Source: Scandinavium sp036495715 (GTDB lineage: Bacteria > Pseudomonadota > Gammaproteobacteria > Enterobacterales > Enterobacteriaceae). From it: a stretch of 64,000 bases of DNA. The position numbers were made by a program, and so were the translations under genes. The notes beneath the pieces are model-generated. The model was not told where the DNA came from, made no database searches, and was given only the letters and a program-made list of their open reading frames with translations. Shown piece after piece: positions 8,451-16,038 of this stretch (positions within the stretch are counted from its first letter, which is position 1; each line of letters begins with the position of its first letter). Where the stretch lies: assembly GCA_036495715.1 (NCBI GenBank), contig DASXML010000011.1, positions 18,734 through 82,733 of the forward strand, read 5' to 3'.

Positions 8451-9917
8451 CTAAAGATTGAGCGTGGAAATGATTGCCTGACGGGCACCCTGAGTGGCCA
8501 GACGCTGCCAGGCTTGTTGGATTTGGCTAACGAAAACGGTGTTTTGCGGCAGGTCAGTGCCGAAAATCTCGTTCAGCGTGAGCAGGGCGGTGACGCGACA
8601 GGCTTCATCGCTGCTTGCCACAATGGTCTGGATTTTATCAGCCAATGGATCACGCACATCAATCGCGTTTCCGCGCTCATCTTTGCCGCTGACGTAACGC
8701 ATCCAGCCTGCCACGCCAAGCGCCAGCAACGACCAGTCACTTCCCTGTTGAAGATGGATGCGGATCCCTTCCAGCATACGTTGGGGCAGTTTCTGGCTGC
8801 CGTCCATCGCGATTTGCCATGTGCGGTGCTTTAACGCCGGATTGGTAAAGCGCGTAATCAGGCTGTCAGCATAGGCCTCTAAATCCACGCCGGTGATGCG
8901 CAGCGTCGGCGCTTGTTCCTGCATCATCAGGCGTAGCGCCGCGCGGCGGAAATTAGCGTCCTGCATACAGTCGCTGATGTGCTCGTACCCGGCCAGATAA
9001 CCAAGATAAGCAAGGAAAGAGTGGCTGCCGTTCAGCATCCGCAGTTTCATTTGTTCCCACGGCAGAACGTCACTCACCAGCTGTACGCCAGCGATTTCCC
9101 ATTCAGGGCGACCGGCCACGAAATTGTCCTCAATAACCCACTGGATGAACGGCTCGCAGCTAATCGCGCAGGGATCGTCGACGCCGATTGCCTGTGTAAT
9201 CTCGGCCAGAGATTCTTCGGTTGCTGCCGGAACAATTCTGTCGACCATGGTGCCAGGGAAGCTCACGTGCTCGGCAATCCACTGCGCCAGTTCAGGTGAA
9301 CGCTTGTTTGCCATACCCAGCACGGCATTTTTCACGACATGGCCGTTGTCGGGGATGTTATCGCAAGAGAGTACGGTAAACGGCGTTAGTCCACGTTCGC
9401 GGCGACGATGCAGCGCTTCGACCAGAATGCCTGGCGCGGAGTGGGGTTCGGAAGGATTCTCCAGATCGTGAACGATCCTTGGCTGCGTAACATCCAGACG
9501 CCCCGTAGCCGGATCAATGCAGTAGCCTTTTTCGGTGATGGTCAGCGAAACAATTGCCACCTGCGGTTCGCAGAATTTCTCGATGATCGCGGCGAGGGAA
9601 TCCAACTTAGCGTTCAGGCACTCATTCACTGCACCAATAACAATCGGCTGGTTACCGTCGGCGCCTTTCTCAAGCACCGTATAAAGATTTCCCTGAGCAC
9701 GCAGCTGGCTCATCAGCACATCGCCGCTGAATAGGCTTATCTCGCATATCCCCCAGTCACCGCCTTTGGCATTCAGTACGCGGTCCGTCAGCAGCGCCTG
9801 GTGGGCACGATGAAAAGCCCCAAAGCCGAAATGAACGATCCGCGAACGGAGCTGTTGTCGGTCATACTGAGGCAGTTGCACGTTGTCGGGCAGCGTGGCG
9901 GTGGCGATCGTCTTCAT
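8451..9917 (-). CDS. yeiQ: Mannitol dehydrogenase/fructuronate reductase family oxidoreductase YeiQ
   Basis: NAD(P)-dependent long-chain polyol dehydrogenase related to UxuB, which interconverts D-fructuronate and D-mannonate. 488 residues, identical to E. coli YeiQ. The N-terminal Rossmann region holds RIVHFGFGAFHRAHQA at about 26-41; the C-terminal helical domain holds KLRMLNGSHSFLAY with the catalytic Lys and the conserved Asn-x-x-His. In this genome it is divergent from uxuA, whose product consumes D-mannonate, across a 207-bp region with shared operator-like sites. That supports (but does not prove) a UxuB-like role. Confidence 0.92.
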   Translation of the reverse strand: MKTIATATLPDNVQLPQYDRQQLRSRIVHFGFGAFHRAHQALLTDRVLNAKGGDWGICEISLFSGDVLMSQLRAQGNLYTVLEKGADGNQPIVIGAVNECLNAKLDSLAAIIEKFCEPQVAIVSLTITEKGYCIDPATGRLDVTQPRIVHDLENPSEPHSAPGILVEALHRRRERGLTPFTVLSCDNIPDNGHVVKNAVLGMANKRSPELAQWIAEHVSFPGTMVDRIVPAATEESLAEITQAIGVDDPCAISCEPFIQWVIEDNFVAGRPEWEIAGVQLVSDVLPWEQMKLRMLNGSHSFLAYLGYLAGYEHISDCMQDANFRRAALRLMMQEQAPTLRITGVDLEAYADSLITRFTNPALKHRTWQIAMDGSQKLPQRMLEGIRIHLQQGSDWSLLALGVAGWMRYVSGKDERGNAIDVRDPLADKIQTIVASSDEACRVTALLTLNEIFGTDLPQNTVFVSQIQQAWQRLATQGARQAIISTLNL

Positions 9918-9983
9918 TATGTAAACACCTGCTTAACCATTAATTAACAATGGGCAGTGTAAAGTTATATGACAGCAAATCAA

Positions 9984-9999
9984 ATTGGTGTGCCGTGTT
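9984..9999. promoter_or_regulatory. Possible second UxuR/ExuR-like operator
   Basis: ATTGGTGTGCCGTGTT matches 11 of 16 positions of the UxuR/ExuR family consensus I recall (ATTGGTATACCAATTT). It lies on the yeiQ-proximal side of the divergent yeiQ-uxuA intergenic region, where it could serve yeiQ. Confidence 0.4.
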
Positions 10000-10010
10000 T
10001 ATCCGGGGAA

Positions 10011-10026
10011 TGTGAGCTGGATCAAT
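10011..10026. promoter_or_regulatory. CRP-like binding site between yeiQ and uxuA
   Basis: TGTGAGCTGGATCAAT fits TGTGA-N6-TCACA with the left half perfect and 3 of 5 in the right half. Its position between two divergent hexuronate-pathway genes suits catabolite activation of both. Confidence 0.55.
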
Positions 10027-10093
10027 CAATGCAGGGGCAAAAATTGACCCTGGAAAAGAAACATGTATGGTAGTCGTCATATCCATCATAAAC

Positions 10094-10109
10094 ATTGGTA
10101 TAACAACTT
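10094..10109. promoter_or_regulatory. UxuR/ExuR-like operator in front of uxuA
   Basis: ATTGGTATAACAACTT agrees with 14 of 16 positions of the remembered UxuR/ExuR consensus ATTGGTATACCAATTT. It ends 15 bases before the uxuA start codon, next to the ribosome binding site, where bound repressor would block expression. Confidence 0.6.
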
Positions 10110-10124
10110 AAGAAGGTGAAACAT

Positions 10125-11315
10125 ATGGAACAAACCTGGCGTTGGTATGGACCGAATGATCCGGTTTCTCTTGATGATGTGCGCCAGGCTGGCGCCACCG
10201 GCGTTGTGACCGCGTTGCACCACATTCCAAACGGTCAAGTTTGGCCGGTGGAGGAGATCAAAGCGCGTCAGGCGCTGTTAGCTGAAAAAGGGCTGACCTG
10301 GTCCGTGGTTGAAAGTATTCCGGTTCACGAAGATATCAAAACCCAGTCCGGCGACTGCAAAACCTGGATTGCCAACTACCAGCAGAGCATCCGTAATCTG
10401 GCGGTCTGTGGCATCGACACGGTTTGCTACAACTTCATGCCGATCCTCGACTGGACCCGTACTGACCTCGAATATCAGCTACCGGACGGCTCTAAAGCAC
10501 TGCGTTTCGACCAAATTGCGTTCGCTGCTTTTGAAATTCATATTCTCAAACGCCCAGGGGCTGAAGCAGATTACAGCGCCGAAGAACAGCAGCAGGCGCT
10601 GGATTACTTCAACGCCATGACGGCCGCAGAAGTGGAAAAACTGACCCGCAACATCATTGCAGGCTTGCCGGGGGCGGAAGAGGGTTACACGCTCGACCAG
10701 TTCCGTCAGCGTCTGGCTGAATACGACCACATCAGCAAAGACAATCTGCGTGAAAACATGGCGGTGTTCCTGCGCGCTATCGTTCCGGTTGCGGAAGAAG
10801 CGGGCGTGCGACTGGCGGTTCACCCGGACGATCCACCGCGTCCAATTCTCGGTCTGCCGCGCATTGTTTCGACTATTGAAGACATGCAGTGGCTGAAAGA
10901 GACCGTCAACAGCATCTACAACGGTTTCACTATGTGTACCGGTTCATACGGTGTTCGCGAGGATAACGACCTGGTGAAAATGATTGAAACCTTCGGCGAC
11001 CGTATCCACTTCACCCATCTGCGCGCGACCTGTCGCGAAGGCAACCCGAAAACCTTCCATGAAGGTGCACACCTGCACGGTGATGTGAACATGGTGGCTG
11101 TGGTTGATGCGATTCTGTCCGAAGAGTCACGCCGTAAGAAAGCGGGCGACCTGCGTCCTATCCCATTCCGTCCGGATCACGGGCATCAGATGCTGGACGA
11201 TCTGAAAAAGAAAACCAATCCGGGCTATTCGGCGATTGGGCGTCTGAAAGGGATGGCGGAAGTGCGTGGCGTCGAACTGGCGCTGAAAATGACCAAATAT
11301 CCCGAATTGCTGTAG
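10125..11315 (+). CDS. uxuA: D-mannonate dehydratase UxuA
   Basis: Converts D-mannonate to 2-keto-3-deoxy-D-gluconate in glucuronate breakdown (cytoplasmic TIM-barrel enzyme, metal dependent). The N-terminus MEQTWRWYGPNDPVSL and the metal-site segments HPDDPPRPILGLPRIVS, CTGSYG, HLRATCREGNPKTFHE and RPDHGHQMLDD are as in E. coli UxuA. 396 residues (E. coli 394). The ATG at 10125 is 8 bases from AGAAGG; an upstream GTG at 10116 would overlap that site. E. coli carries uxuA with uxuB at about 98 min, so its place here next to yeiQ is a different arrangement. Confidence 0.96.
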   Translation: MEQTWRWYGPNDPVSLDDVRQAGATGVVTALHHIPNGQVWPVEEIKARQALLAEKGLTWSVVESIPVHEDIKTQSGDCKTWIANYQQSIRNLAVCGIDTVCYNFMPILDWTRTDLEYQLPDGSKALRFDQIAFAAFEIHILKRPGAEADYSAEEQQQALDYFNAMTAAEVEKLTRNIIAGLPGAEEGYTLDQFRQRLAEYDHISKDNLRENMAVFLRAIVPVAEEAGVRLAVHPDDPPRPILGLPRIVSTIEDMQWLKETVNSIYNGFTMCTGSYGVREDNDLVKMIETFGDRIHFTHLRATCREGNPKTFHEGAHLHGDVNMVAVVDAILSEESRRKKAGDLRPIPFRPDHGHQMLDDLKKKTNPGYSAIGRLKGMAEVRGVELALKMTKYPELL

Positions 11316-11334
11316 TTCTGTGTAGCTAAGCAAA

Positions 11335-11390
11335 TTGCCCGGCAACACTTAACGGTAGGCGCGGTAAGCGTAGCGCCACCGGGCATAAAC
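11335..11390. repeat. REP element downstream of uxuA
   Basis: GCCCGG at the left pairs with CCGGGC at the right, enclosing GGTAGGCGCGGTAAGCGTAGCGCCA. On the minus strand this reads as the usual REP form (GCCCGGTGGCGCTACGCTTACC). It is an extragenic palindrome between two convergent genes. Confidence 0.8.
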
Positions 11391-11400
11391 GGCAGAGATA

Positions 11401-11430
11401 AAAAGGGCAGCTCATTGAGCTGCCCTTTTT
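11401..11430. terminator. Bidirectional terminator between uxuA and yeiP
   Basis: AAAAGGGCAGCTCA pairs with TGAGCTGCCCTTTTT around a two-base loop. A and T runs flank both sides, so it can end uxuA on the plus strand and yeiP on the minus strand. Confidence 0.9.
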
Positions 11431-11444
11431 CGTTGCGGCTGAAA

Positions 11445-12017
11445 TCAGTCAGCGCGGCCCATATAACGGGATTCTTCGATATGAATACGGATTTTCTCAC
11501 CGGTCGTCAGATACTCCGGCACCTGAATCACCAGGCCAGTGTTCAGCGTCGCAGGCTTAGTACGCGAACTGGCGGAAGCGCCTTTAATGCCCGGTGCGGT
11601 TTCCACGATTTCCAGGTCAACAGTCTGCGGCAATTCAAGCGCCAGCAGCTGGCTGTCCCACAGCAGAACCTGCATGTCAGGCATTCCGCCTTCTGGAATG
11701 AACTGAACTTCTTCTTCAATCTGATCTTTGGTGAAGGTGTATGGCGTGTAGTCTTCTTTATCCATGAACACGTATTCGTTGCCATCAATATAAGAGAAGT
11801 CAACAAAACGGCGGGTCAGGGTTACAGTATCGACAATATCGTCGCCTTTAAAACGCTCCTCAACCTTCATGCCGGTGCGCACATCGGCAAAACGCATTTT
11901 GTACAACGTTGCAGCGCCACGGGCGCTCGGTGACTGAATATCAATGTTTTTCACAATCAGCAGTTTGCCATTGTGATTCAGCACCATACCTTTTTTGATT
12001 TCATTCGCTCTTGGCAT
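11445..12017 (-). CDS. yeiP: Elongation factor P-like protein YeiP (EfpL)
   Basis: EF-P paralogue that helps ribosomes through proline and other slow motifs. 190 residues, the same as E. coli, with the three-domain EF-P fold: KOW-like N-terminal domain (MPRANEIKKGMVLNHNGKLLIV), middle OB domain, and C-terminal OB domain ending EKIRIHIEESRYMGRAD. The C-terminal segment GIKGASASSRTKPATLNTGLVIQVPE region is the family signature. Convergent with uxuA, divergent from yeiW. Confidence 0.96.
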   Translation of the reverse strand: MPRANEIKKGMVLNHNGKLLIVKNIDIQSPSARGAATLYKMRFADVRTGMKVEERFKGDDIVDTVTLTRRFVDFSYIDGNEYVFMDKEDYTPYTFTKDQIEEEVQFIPEGGMPDMQVLLWDSQLLALELPQTVDLEIVETAPGIKGASASSRTKPATLNTGLVIQVPEYLTTGEKIRIHIEESRYMGRAD

Positions 12018-12151
12018 TGCAATAATCCTGTTTCAGGGAAGTCTAAAATATCGCGTAAAAGTACTCGTGCCGGGGCTTTCAGGCAAGTGGAATTCGCGGG
12101 TTTTGTGAAAAGGTGATAAGGTGCGTTTCCAGATAAATGCGAGAGTGAAAG

Positions 12152-12406
12152 ATGGATTGCCGACCGGACTGTGGCGCGTGTTGTACCGCGCCTTCGATTT
12201 CCAGCCCAATCCCGGGAATGCCCAACGGCAAGCCTGCTAACACGTCTTGTATTCAGCTTGATGAAAGCCTTCGTTGCAAAATCTTTGGCTCACCGCTGCG
12301 CCCGAAAGTGTGTGCCGGGCTCCAGCCTTCAGCGGAGATGTGCGGCGTATCGCAACAGCAAGCCATGACGTTTCTCATTCATCTGGAAGCGTTAACCGCC
12401 CCCTAA
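12152..12406 (+). CDS. yeiW: Small cysteine-cluster protein YeiW
   Basis: 84-residue protein of the YkgJ/UPF0153 type, function unknown. Seven cysteines are visible: CRPDCGACC near the N-terminus (3, 7, 10, 11), then one in SCIQLDE, one in RCKIF and one each in KVCAGL and MCGV, a pattern that suggests a bound metal or iron-sulfur cluster. Length and sequence match E. coli YeiW. Its stop codon overlaps the setB stop codon on the other strand by 3 bases. Confidence 0.93.
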   Translation: MDCRPDCGACCTAPSISSPIPGMPNGKPANTSCIQLDESLRCKIFGSPLRPKVCAGLQPSAEMCGVSQQQAMTFLIHLEALTAP

Positions 12407-13584
12407 ACATCCTTAATGCGCCACAGCCCGTAGCTGCTGATCACGCACATCACCAGCGCAATCCAGAACACCGCATGATAACTCCAGATTTCAGCCACGA
12501 CGCCCGCCATTGAACCGGCGATTATCCAGCCTACGCGAGTAGTGTTGCTGTATAGCGTGGTGGCGGCGCCTGCCTGACCGGGCATTAAATCCTGAAAATA
12601 GAGCATCCCTATCCCGGCGAGAATGCCGATGTAAATCGCGTTCAACAGTTGCATTGCCAGCAGCAGCGCAGGGGAGTGGACGGTCAGCATGCCGACATAG
12701 AACAGCAGCCCGGCAACAACCGCGATGCGCATCAGAAAACGCTTACCAAATCGCTTCGCATAATAACCGGCGATCAGCATTGTCGGGATTTCCAGCCCAG
12801 CGGCGGTGCCCATCATTACACCCGCCAATTTCTCCGGCAGATGCAGCTCGTCAATAATGAACAACGGCATGTTAATGATGTAGAGACTGTTGGTCCCCCA
12901 CATCAGCGTACAGATGCCAAACAGCAGCAGCGCGTCGCGGCGATTGGTGCGCGGCGCTTCTAAATGTGTACCGGAAGCCGGGCGCACTTTGCGCATGCTC
13001 GGCAGCAATAGCCATACCACGGCCCCGCAAATGACATATGCCACAGCGGCAGACAGATACATGGTTGTGAAACCGAATCCCATCGCCAATGCATATGCCA
13101 CCGGCGGTCCAATGACCCACGCCAGAGACACCTGCGCACGCAGAATGGAGCTGAACATGACGGCTTCACGGCCTGTTTTGTCGGCATGTTCACGGGCGAG
13201 GGCAAACATCTGCGGGTTAGACGTTGAGCCAAAGCTGCTCAGGAATACGCCGACAAACAGCAGAATGAAATAGTCACGGTTCCAGGCGAACAGCACACAC
13301 GCCATCGCGCCGAGCACGCAGCAGAACACGATAAGTTTTTTGCGATCGCCCTGGCGGTCTGAACGACCGGCGAGAAACTGGCTGACCAGAATGCCAATCA
13401 CCGCACTGCCGGTAAAGAAGAAGCCGACCATCGCCGGGCGGACGTGGACTTCATTGGTCAGAAACAGACTCAGCGTCGGCGTCTGTAATGCGCCAGCAAT
13501 GCCTGTCAGAAAGGCGACCAGCAGGAAGGCTGATGACGTCAGATCAAATCCCCGGCGCGGGGCAGCAACGGTAGTGTTGGACAT
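12403..13584 (-). CDS. setB: MFS sugar efflux transporter SetB
   Basis: Proton-driven exporter of the SET family (substrates in E. coli include lactose and glucose analogues). 393 residues, equal to E. coli SetB, with 12 predicted membrane segments. The motif A loop between helices 2 and 3 reads GRSDRQGDRKK, and helix 5 carries RAQVSLAWVIGPP. It is divergent from fruB across a 369-bp region and tail-to-tail with yeiW. Confidence 0.94.
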   Translation of the reverse strand: MSNTTVAAPRRGFDLTSSAFLLVAFLTGIAGALQTPTLSLFLTNEVHVRPAMVGFFFTGSAVIGILVSQFLAGRSDRQGDRKKLIVFCCVLGAMACVLFAWNRDYFILLFVGVFLSSFGSTSNPQMFALAREHADKTGREAVMFSSILRAQVSLAWVIGPPVAYALAMGFGFTTMYLSAAVAYVICGAVVWLLLPSMRKVRPASGTHLEAPRTNRRDALLLFGICTLMWGTNSLYIINMPLFIIDELHLPEKLAGVMMGTAAGLEIPTMLIAGYYAKRFGKRFLMRIAVVAGLLFYVGMLTVHSPALLLAMQLLNAIYIGILAGIGMLYFQDLMPGQAGAATTLYSNTTRVGWIIAGSMAGVVAEIWSYHAVFWIALVMCVISSYGLWRIKDV

Positions 13585-13853
13585 GTTGTGTTATCAAAAA
13601 AACAGGAAGACGCAGGAGTTTACGCTGGCTGGCCGAAAATAAATAGCGGGCGAATCAAGTTATGCATAAAAAATCAAAATGGCATTTCATAATGAGAATC
13701 ACTCAGGCTGACGGTGCTGAACGCAGCGGCTGAATGAGGAAGATAGCGTCAGCAAATGTGGCAATAATGATAACAAAATGTGCAGTGTGTCTAACTTCTG
13801 CAATCAAAAATTCAAGTTTACTTGCACATTAATCAACCCTGACACAGACTCAT

Positions 13854-13865
13854 TGAAACGTTTCA
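13854..13865. promoter_or_regulatory. Cra (FruR) operator O1 of the fru operon
   Basis: TGAAACGTTTCA is a perfect palindrome matching the Cra consensus. It lies 89 bases upstream of the fruB start codon, as in E. coli, where fructose-1-phosphate releases Cra. Confidence 0.92.
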
Positions 13866-13920
13866 GCGTCATCTTTTCATCGTACATCAGACAGGGTGAC
13901 GTATTTTTTCTCATAGCAGC

Positions 13921-13932
13921 TGAAACGATTCA
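13921..13932. promoter_or_regulatory. Cra (FruR) operator O2 of the fru operon
   Basis: TGAAACGATTCA, one mismatch from the perfect palindrome, 67 bases after O1 and 21 bases before the fruB start codon. The two-operator layout is that of the E. coli fru operon. Confidence 0.9.
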
Positions 13933-13953
13933 ATTCAGCGAGAGAGGAGAACC

Positions 13954-15084
13954 ATGTTCCAGTTATCAGTTCAGGATATCCATCCCGGTCAGCAGGCCGG
14001 TAATAAAGAAGAGGCGATTCGCCAGGTTGCGTCCGCGCTGGTCAGCGCTGGTAACGTGGCTAACGGTTACGTCGACGGCATGTTGGCTCGCGAGCAGCAA
14101 ACCTCCACGTTTCTTGGCAATGGCATCGCCATCCCTCATGGCACCACCGACACCCGCGACCAGGTACTCAAAACCGGCGTTCAGGTTTATCAGTTCCCAC
14201 AGGGCGTGACCTGGGGCGAAGGGCAGACCGCGTATGTGGCGATCGGCATTGCCGCCAGCTCCGATGAACATCTCGGCCTGCTGCGTCAACTGACGCACGT
14301 GCTGAGCGATGATGAAGTGGCTGAACAGCTGAAAACCGCAACGACGGCGGAAGAACTGCGCGCGCTGCTGATGGGTGAAAAACAGAGCGACGCATTGAAA
14401 CTCGACAACGACACGCTGACGCTGGACGTTGATGCGAGCAGCCTGATGACGTTGCAGGCGCTGAACGCTGCACGTCTGAAAGAAGCCGCTGCTGTCGATG
14501 CTGTCTTTGTAGCGCACGTCATTAATGACCAGCCGCTGAATCTGGGGCAGGGCATCTGGCTGAACGACAGTGCTGAAGGCAACCTCAAAAGTGCCGTCGC
14601 CGTCAGCCGCGCTACGACACCGTTTACTGTAGAAGGGCACTCTGCTGCACTGCTGGTGACGGTGGCAATGGCTGATGAACAGCCTACTGCGGTGCTCCGT
14701 CGTCTGAGCGCATTGCTGCTCGACAATAAGGCTGAACGCTTGCTGAACGCTGATGCCGCTACCTTGCTGGCATTGCTGACCCGCGACGATGCGCCAACCG
14801 AAGATTTGCTGAGCGCTGAATTTGTGGTCCGTAACGAACACGGTCTGCATGCGCGCCCCGGCACAATGCTGGTGAATACTATCAAACAATTTAACAGTGA
14901 AATTACCGTCACTAACCTCGACGGCAGCGGAAAACCGGCTAACGGTCGCAGCCTGATGAAAGTCGTGGCGCTCGGCGTGAAGAAAGGCCATCGCCTGCGC
15001 TTTACCGCGCAAGGTGAAGATGCCCAGGTGGCACTGAACGCGATTGGTGATGCTATCGCCTCCGGTCTTGGGGAGGGCGCGTAA
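13954..15084 (+). CDS. fruB: Fructose PTS diphosphoryl transfer protein FruB (EIIA-HPr fusion)
   Basis: Cytoplasmic phosphocarrier that passes phosphate from Enzyme I to FruA. EIIA domain at about 1-145 with phosphorylated His62 in GIAIPHGTTDTR; a central linker domain; HPr-like domain at about 285-376 with His299 in HGLHARP. 376 residues, the same as E. coli. GAGAGGAG precedes the ATG. First gene of fruBKA; its TAA shares one base with the fruK ATG. Confidence 0.97.
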   Translation: MFQLSVQDIHPGQQAGNKEEAIRQVASALVSAGNVANGYVDGMLAREQQTSTFLGNGIAIPHGTTDTRDQVLKTGVQVYQFPQGVTWGEGQTAYVAIGIAASSDEHLGLLRQLTHVLSDDEVAEQLKTATTAEELRALLMGEKQSDALKLDNDTLTLDVDASSLMTLQALNAARLKEAAAVDAVFVAHVINDQPLNLGQGIWLNDSAEGNLKSAVAVSRATTPFTVEGHSAALLVTVAMADEQPTAVLRRLSALLLDNKAERLLNADAATLLALLTRDDAPTEDLLSAEFVVRNEHGLHARPGTMLVNTIKQFNSEITVTNLDGSGKPANGRSLMKVVALGVKKGHRLRFTAQGEDAQVALNAIGDAIASGLGEGA

Positions 15085-16022
15085 TGAGCAGACGTGTTGC
15101 CACAATCACCCTCAATCCGGCCTATGATCTCGTAGGGTTTACCCCGGAAGTTGAACGCGGCGAAGTGAACCTGGTGCGTACCACCGGTCTGCATGCGGCG
15201 GGTAAGGGCATTAACGTTGCGAAGGTGCTGAAAGATCTCGGCATTGATGTGACCGTTGGCGGCTTCCTCGGTAAAGACAACCAGGATGGCTTTCAGCAAT
15301 TGTTCAGCGAACTCGGCATCGCTAACCGTTTCCAGGTCGTGCAGGGCCGTACCCGTATCAACGTCAAATTGACGGAAAAAGATGGCGAAGTCACCGACTT
15401 TAACTTCTCAGGTTTTGACGTCACCCCAGGCGATTGGGAGCGTTTTGTTACCGATTCACTGTCCTGGCTCGGTCAGTTCGATATGGTTTGCGTCAGCGGC
15501 AGTCTGCCTGCGGGCGTCAGTCCGGAAGCCTTCACTGACTGGATGACGCGTCTGCGTAGTCAGTGTCCGTGCATTATCTTCGATAGCAGCCGTGAAGCGC
15601 TGGTGGCGGGGCTGAAAGCGGCTCCGTGGCTGGTGAAACCAAACCGTCGCGAACTGGAAATCTGGGCCGGACGCAAGCTGCCAGAAATGAAAGACGTGAT
15701 TGAAGCCGCGCATGCACTGCGCGAACAAGGTATTGCTCATGTGGTGATTTCACTGGGTGCCGAAGGCGCGCTGTGGGTCAACGCATCCGGCGAATGGATT
15801 GCAAAACCGCCGTCAGTTGAAGTGGTAAGCACCGTGGGCGCCGGGGATTCGATGGTCGGAGGTCTGATTTACGGCCTGCTGATGCGTGAATCCAGTGAAC
15901 ATACGTTACGTCTGGCGACAGCCGTGGCAGCATTGGCCGTCAGCCAGAGTAACGTAGGGATTACCGATCGTACCCAGTTGGCCGCGATGATGGCGCGTGT
16001 TGACTTACAACCCTTCAATTAA
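15084..16022 (+). CDS. fruK: 1-phosphofructokinase FruK
   Basis: Phosphorylates fructose-1-phosphate to fructose-1,6-bisphosphate with ATP; its substrate is the inducer that releases Cra. PfkB/ribokinase family, 312 residues as in E. coli. Visible motifs: AAGKGINVAKVLKDLG near 33-48 (substrate side) and GAGDSMVGG at 252-260 with the catalytic base Asp255. Translationally coupled to fruB and followed after 16 bases by fruA. Confidence 0.97.
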   Translation: MSRRVATITLNPAYDLVGFTPEVERGEVNLVRTTGLHAAGKGINVAKVLKDLGIDVTVGGFLGKDNQDGFQQLFSELGIANRFQVVQGRTRINVKLTEKDGEVTDFNFSGFDVTPGDWERFVTDSLSWLGQFDMVCVSGSLPAGVSPEAFTDWMTRLRSQCPCIIFDSSREALVAGLKAAPWLVKPNRRELEIWAGRKLPEMKDVIEAAHALREQGIAHVVISLGAEGALWVNASGEWIAKPPSVEVVSTVGAGDSMVGGLIYGLLMRESSEHTLRLATAVAALAVSQSNVGITDRTQLAAMMARVDLQPFN

Positions 16023-16038
16023 CAGCAGGAGAGGCACA

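Larger units (their letters stand above)
13585..13953. promoter_or_regulatory. Divergent setB/fruB promoter region
   Basis: 369 bases without a gene. The fruB-proximal part carries two perfect or near-perfect Cra operators (listed separately). The setB-proximal part contains ATAATGAGAATCACT, loosely Fur-like but short of a convincing box. No small gene seen. Confidence 0.6.

Noticed and set aside
13685..13705. Fur-like sequence upstream of setB
   Set aside because: Only a half match, and setB has no known iron link; not called.
13966..15105. 379-codon minus-strand open frame opposite fruB
   Set aside because: Fully antisense to fruB, which has clear EIIA and HPr active sites; GC-rich codon bias opens the opposite frame and the translation has no family features.
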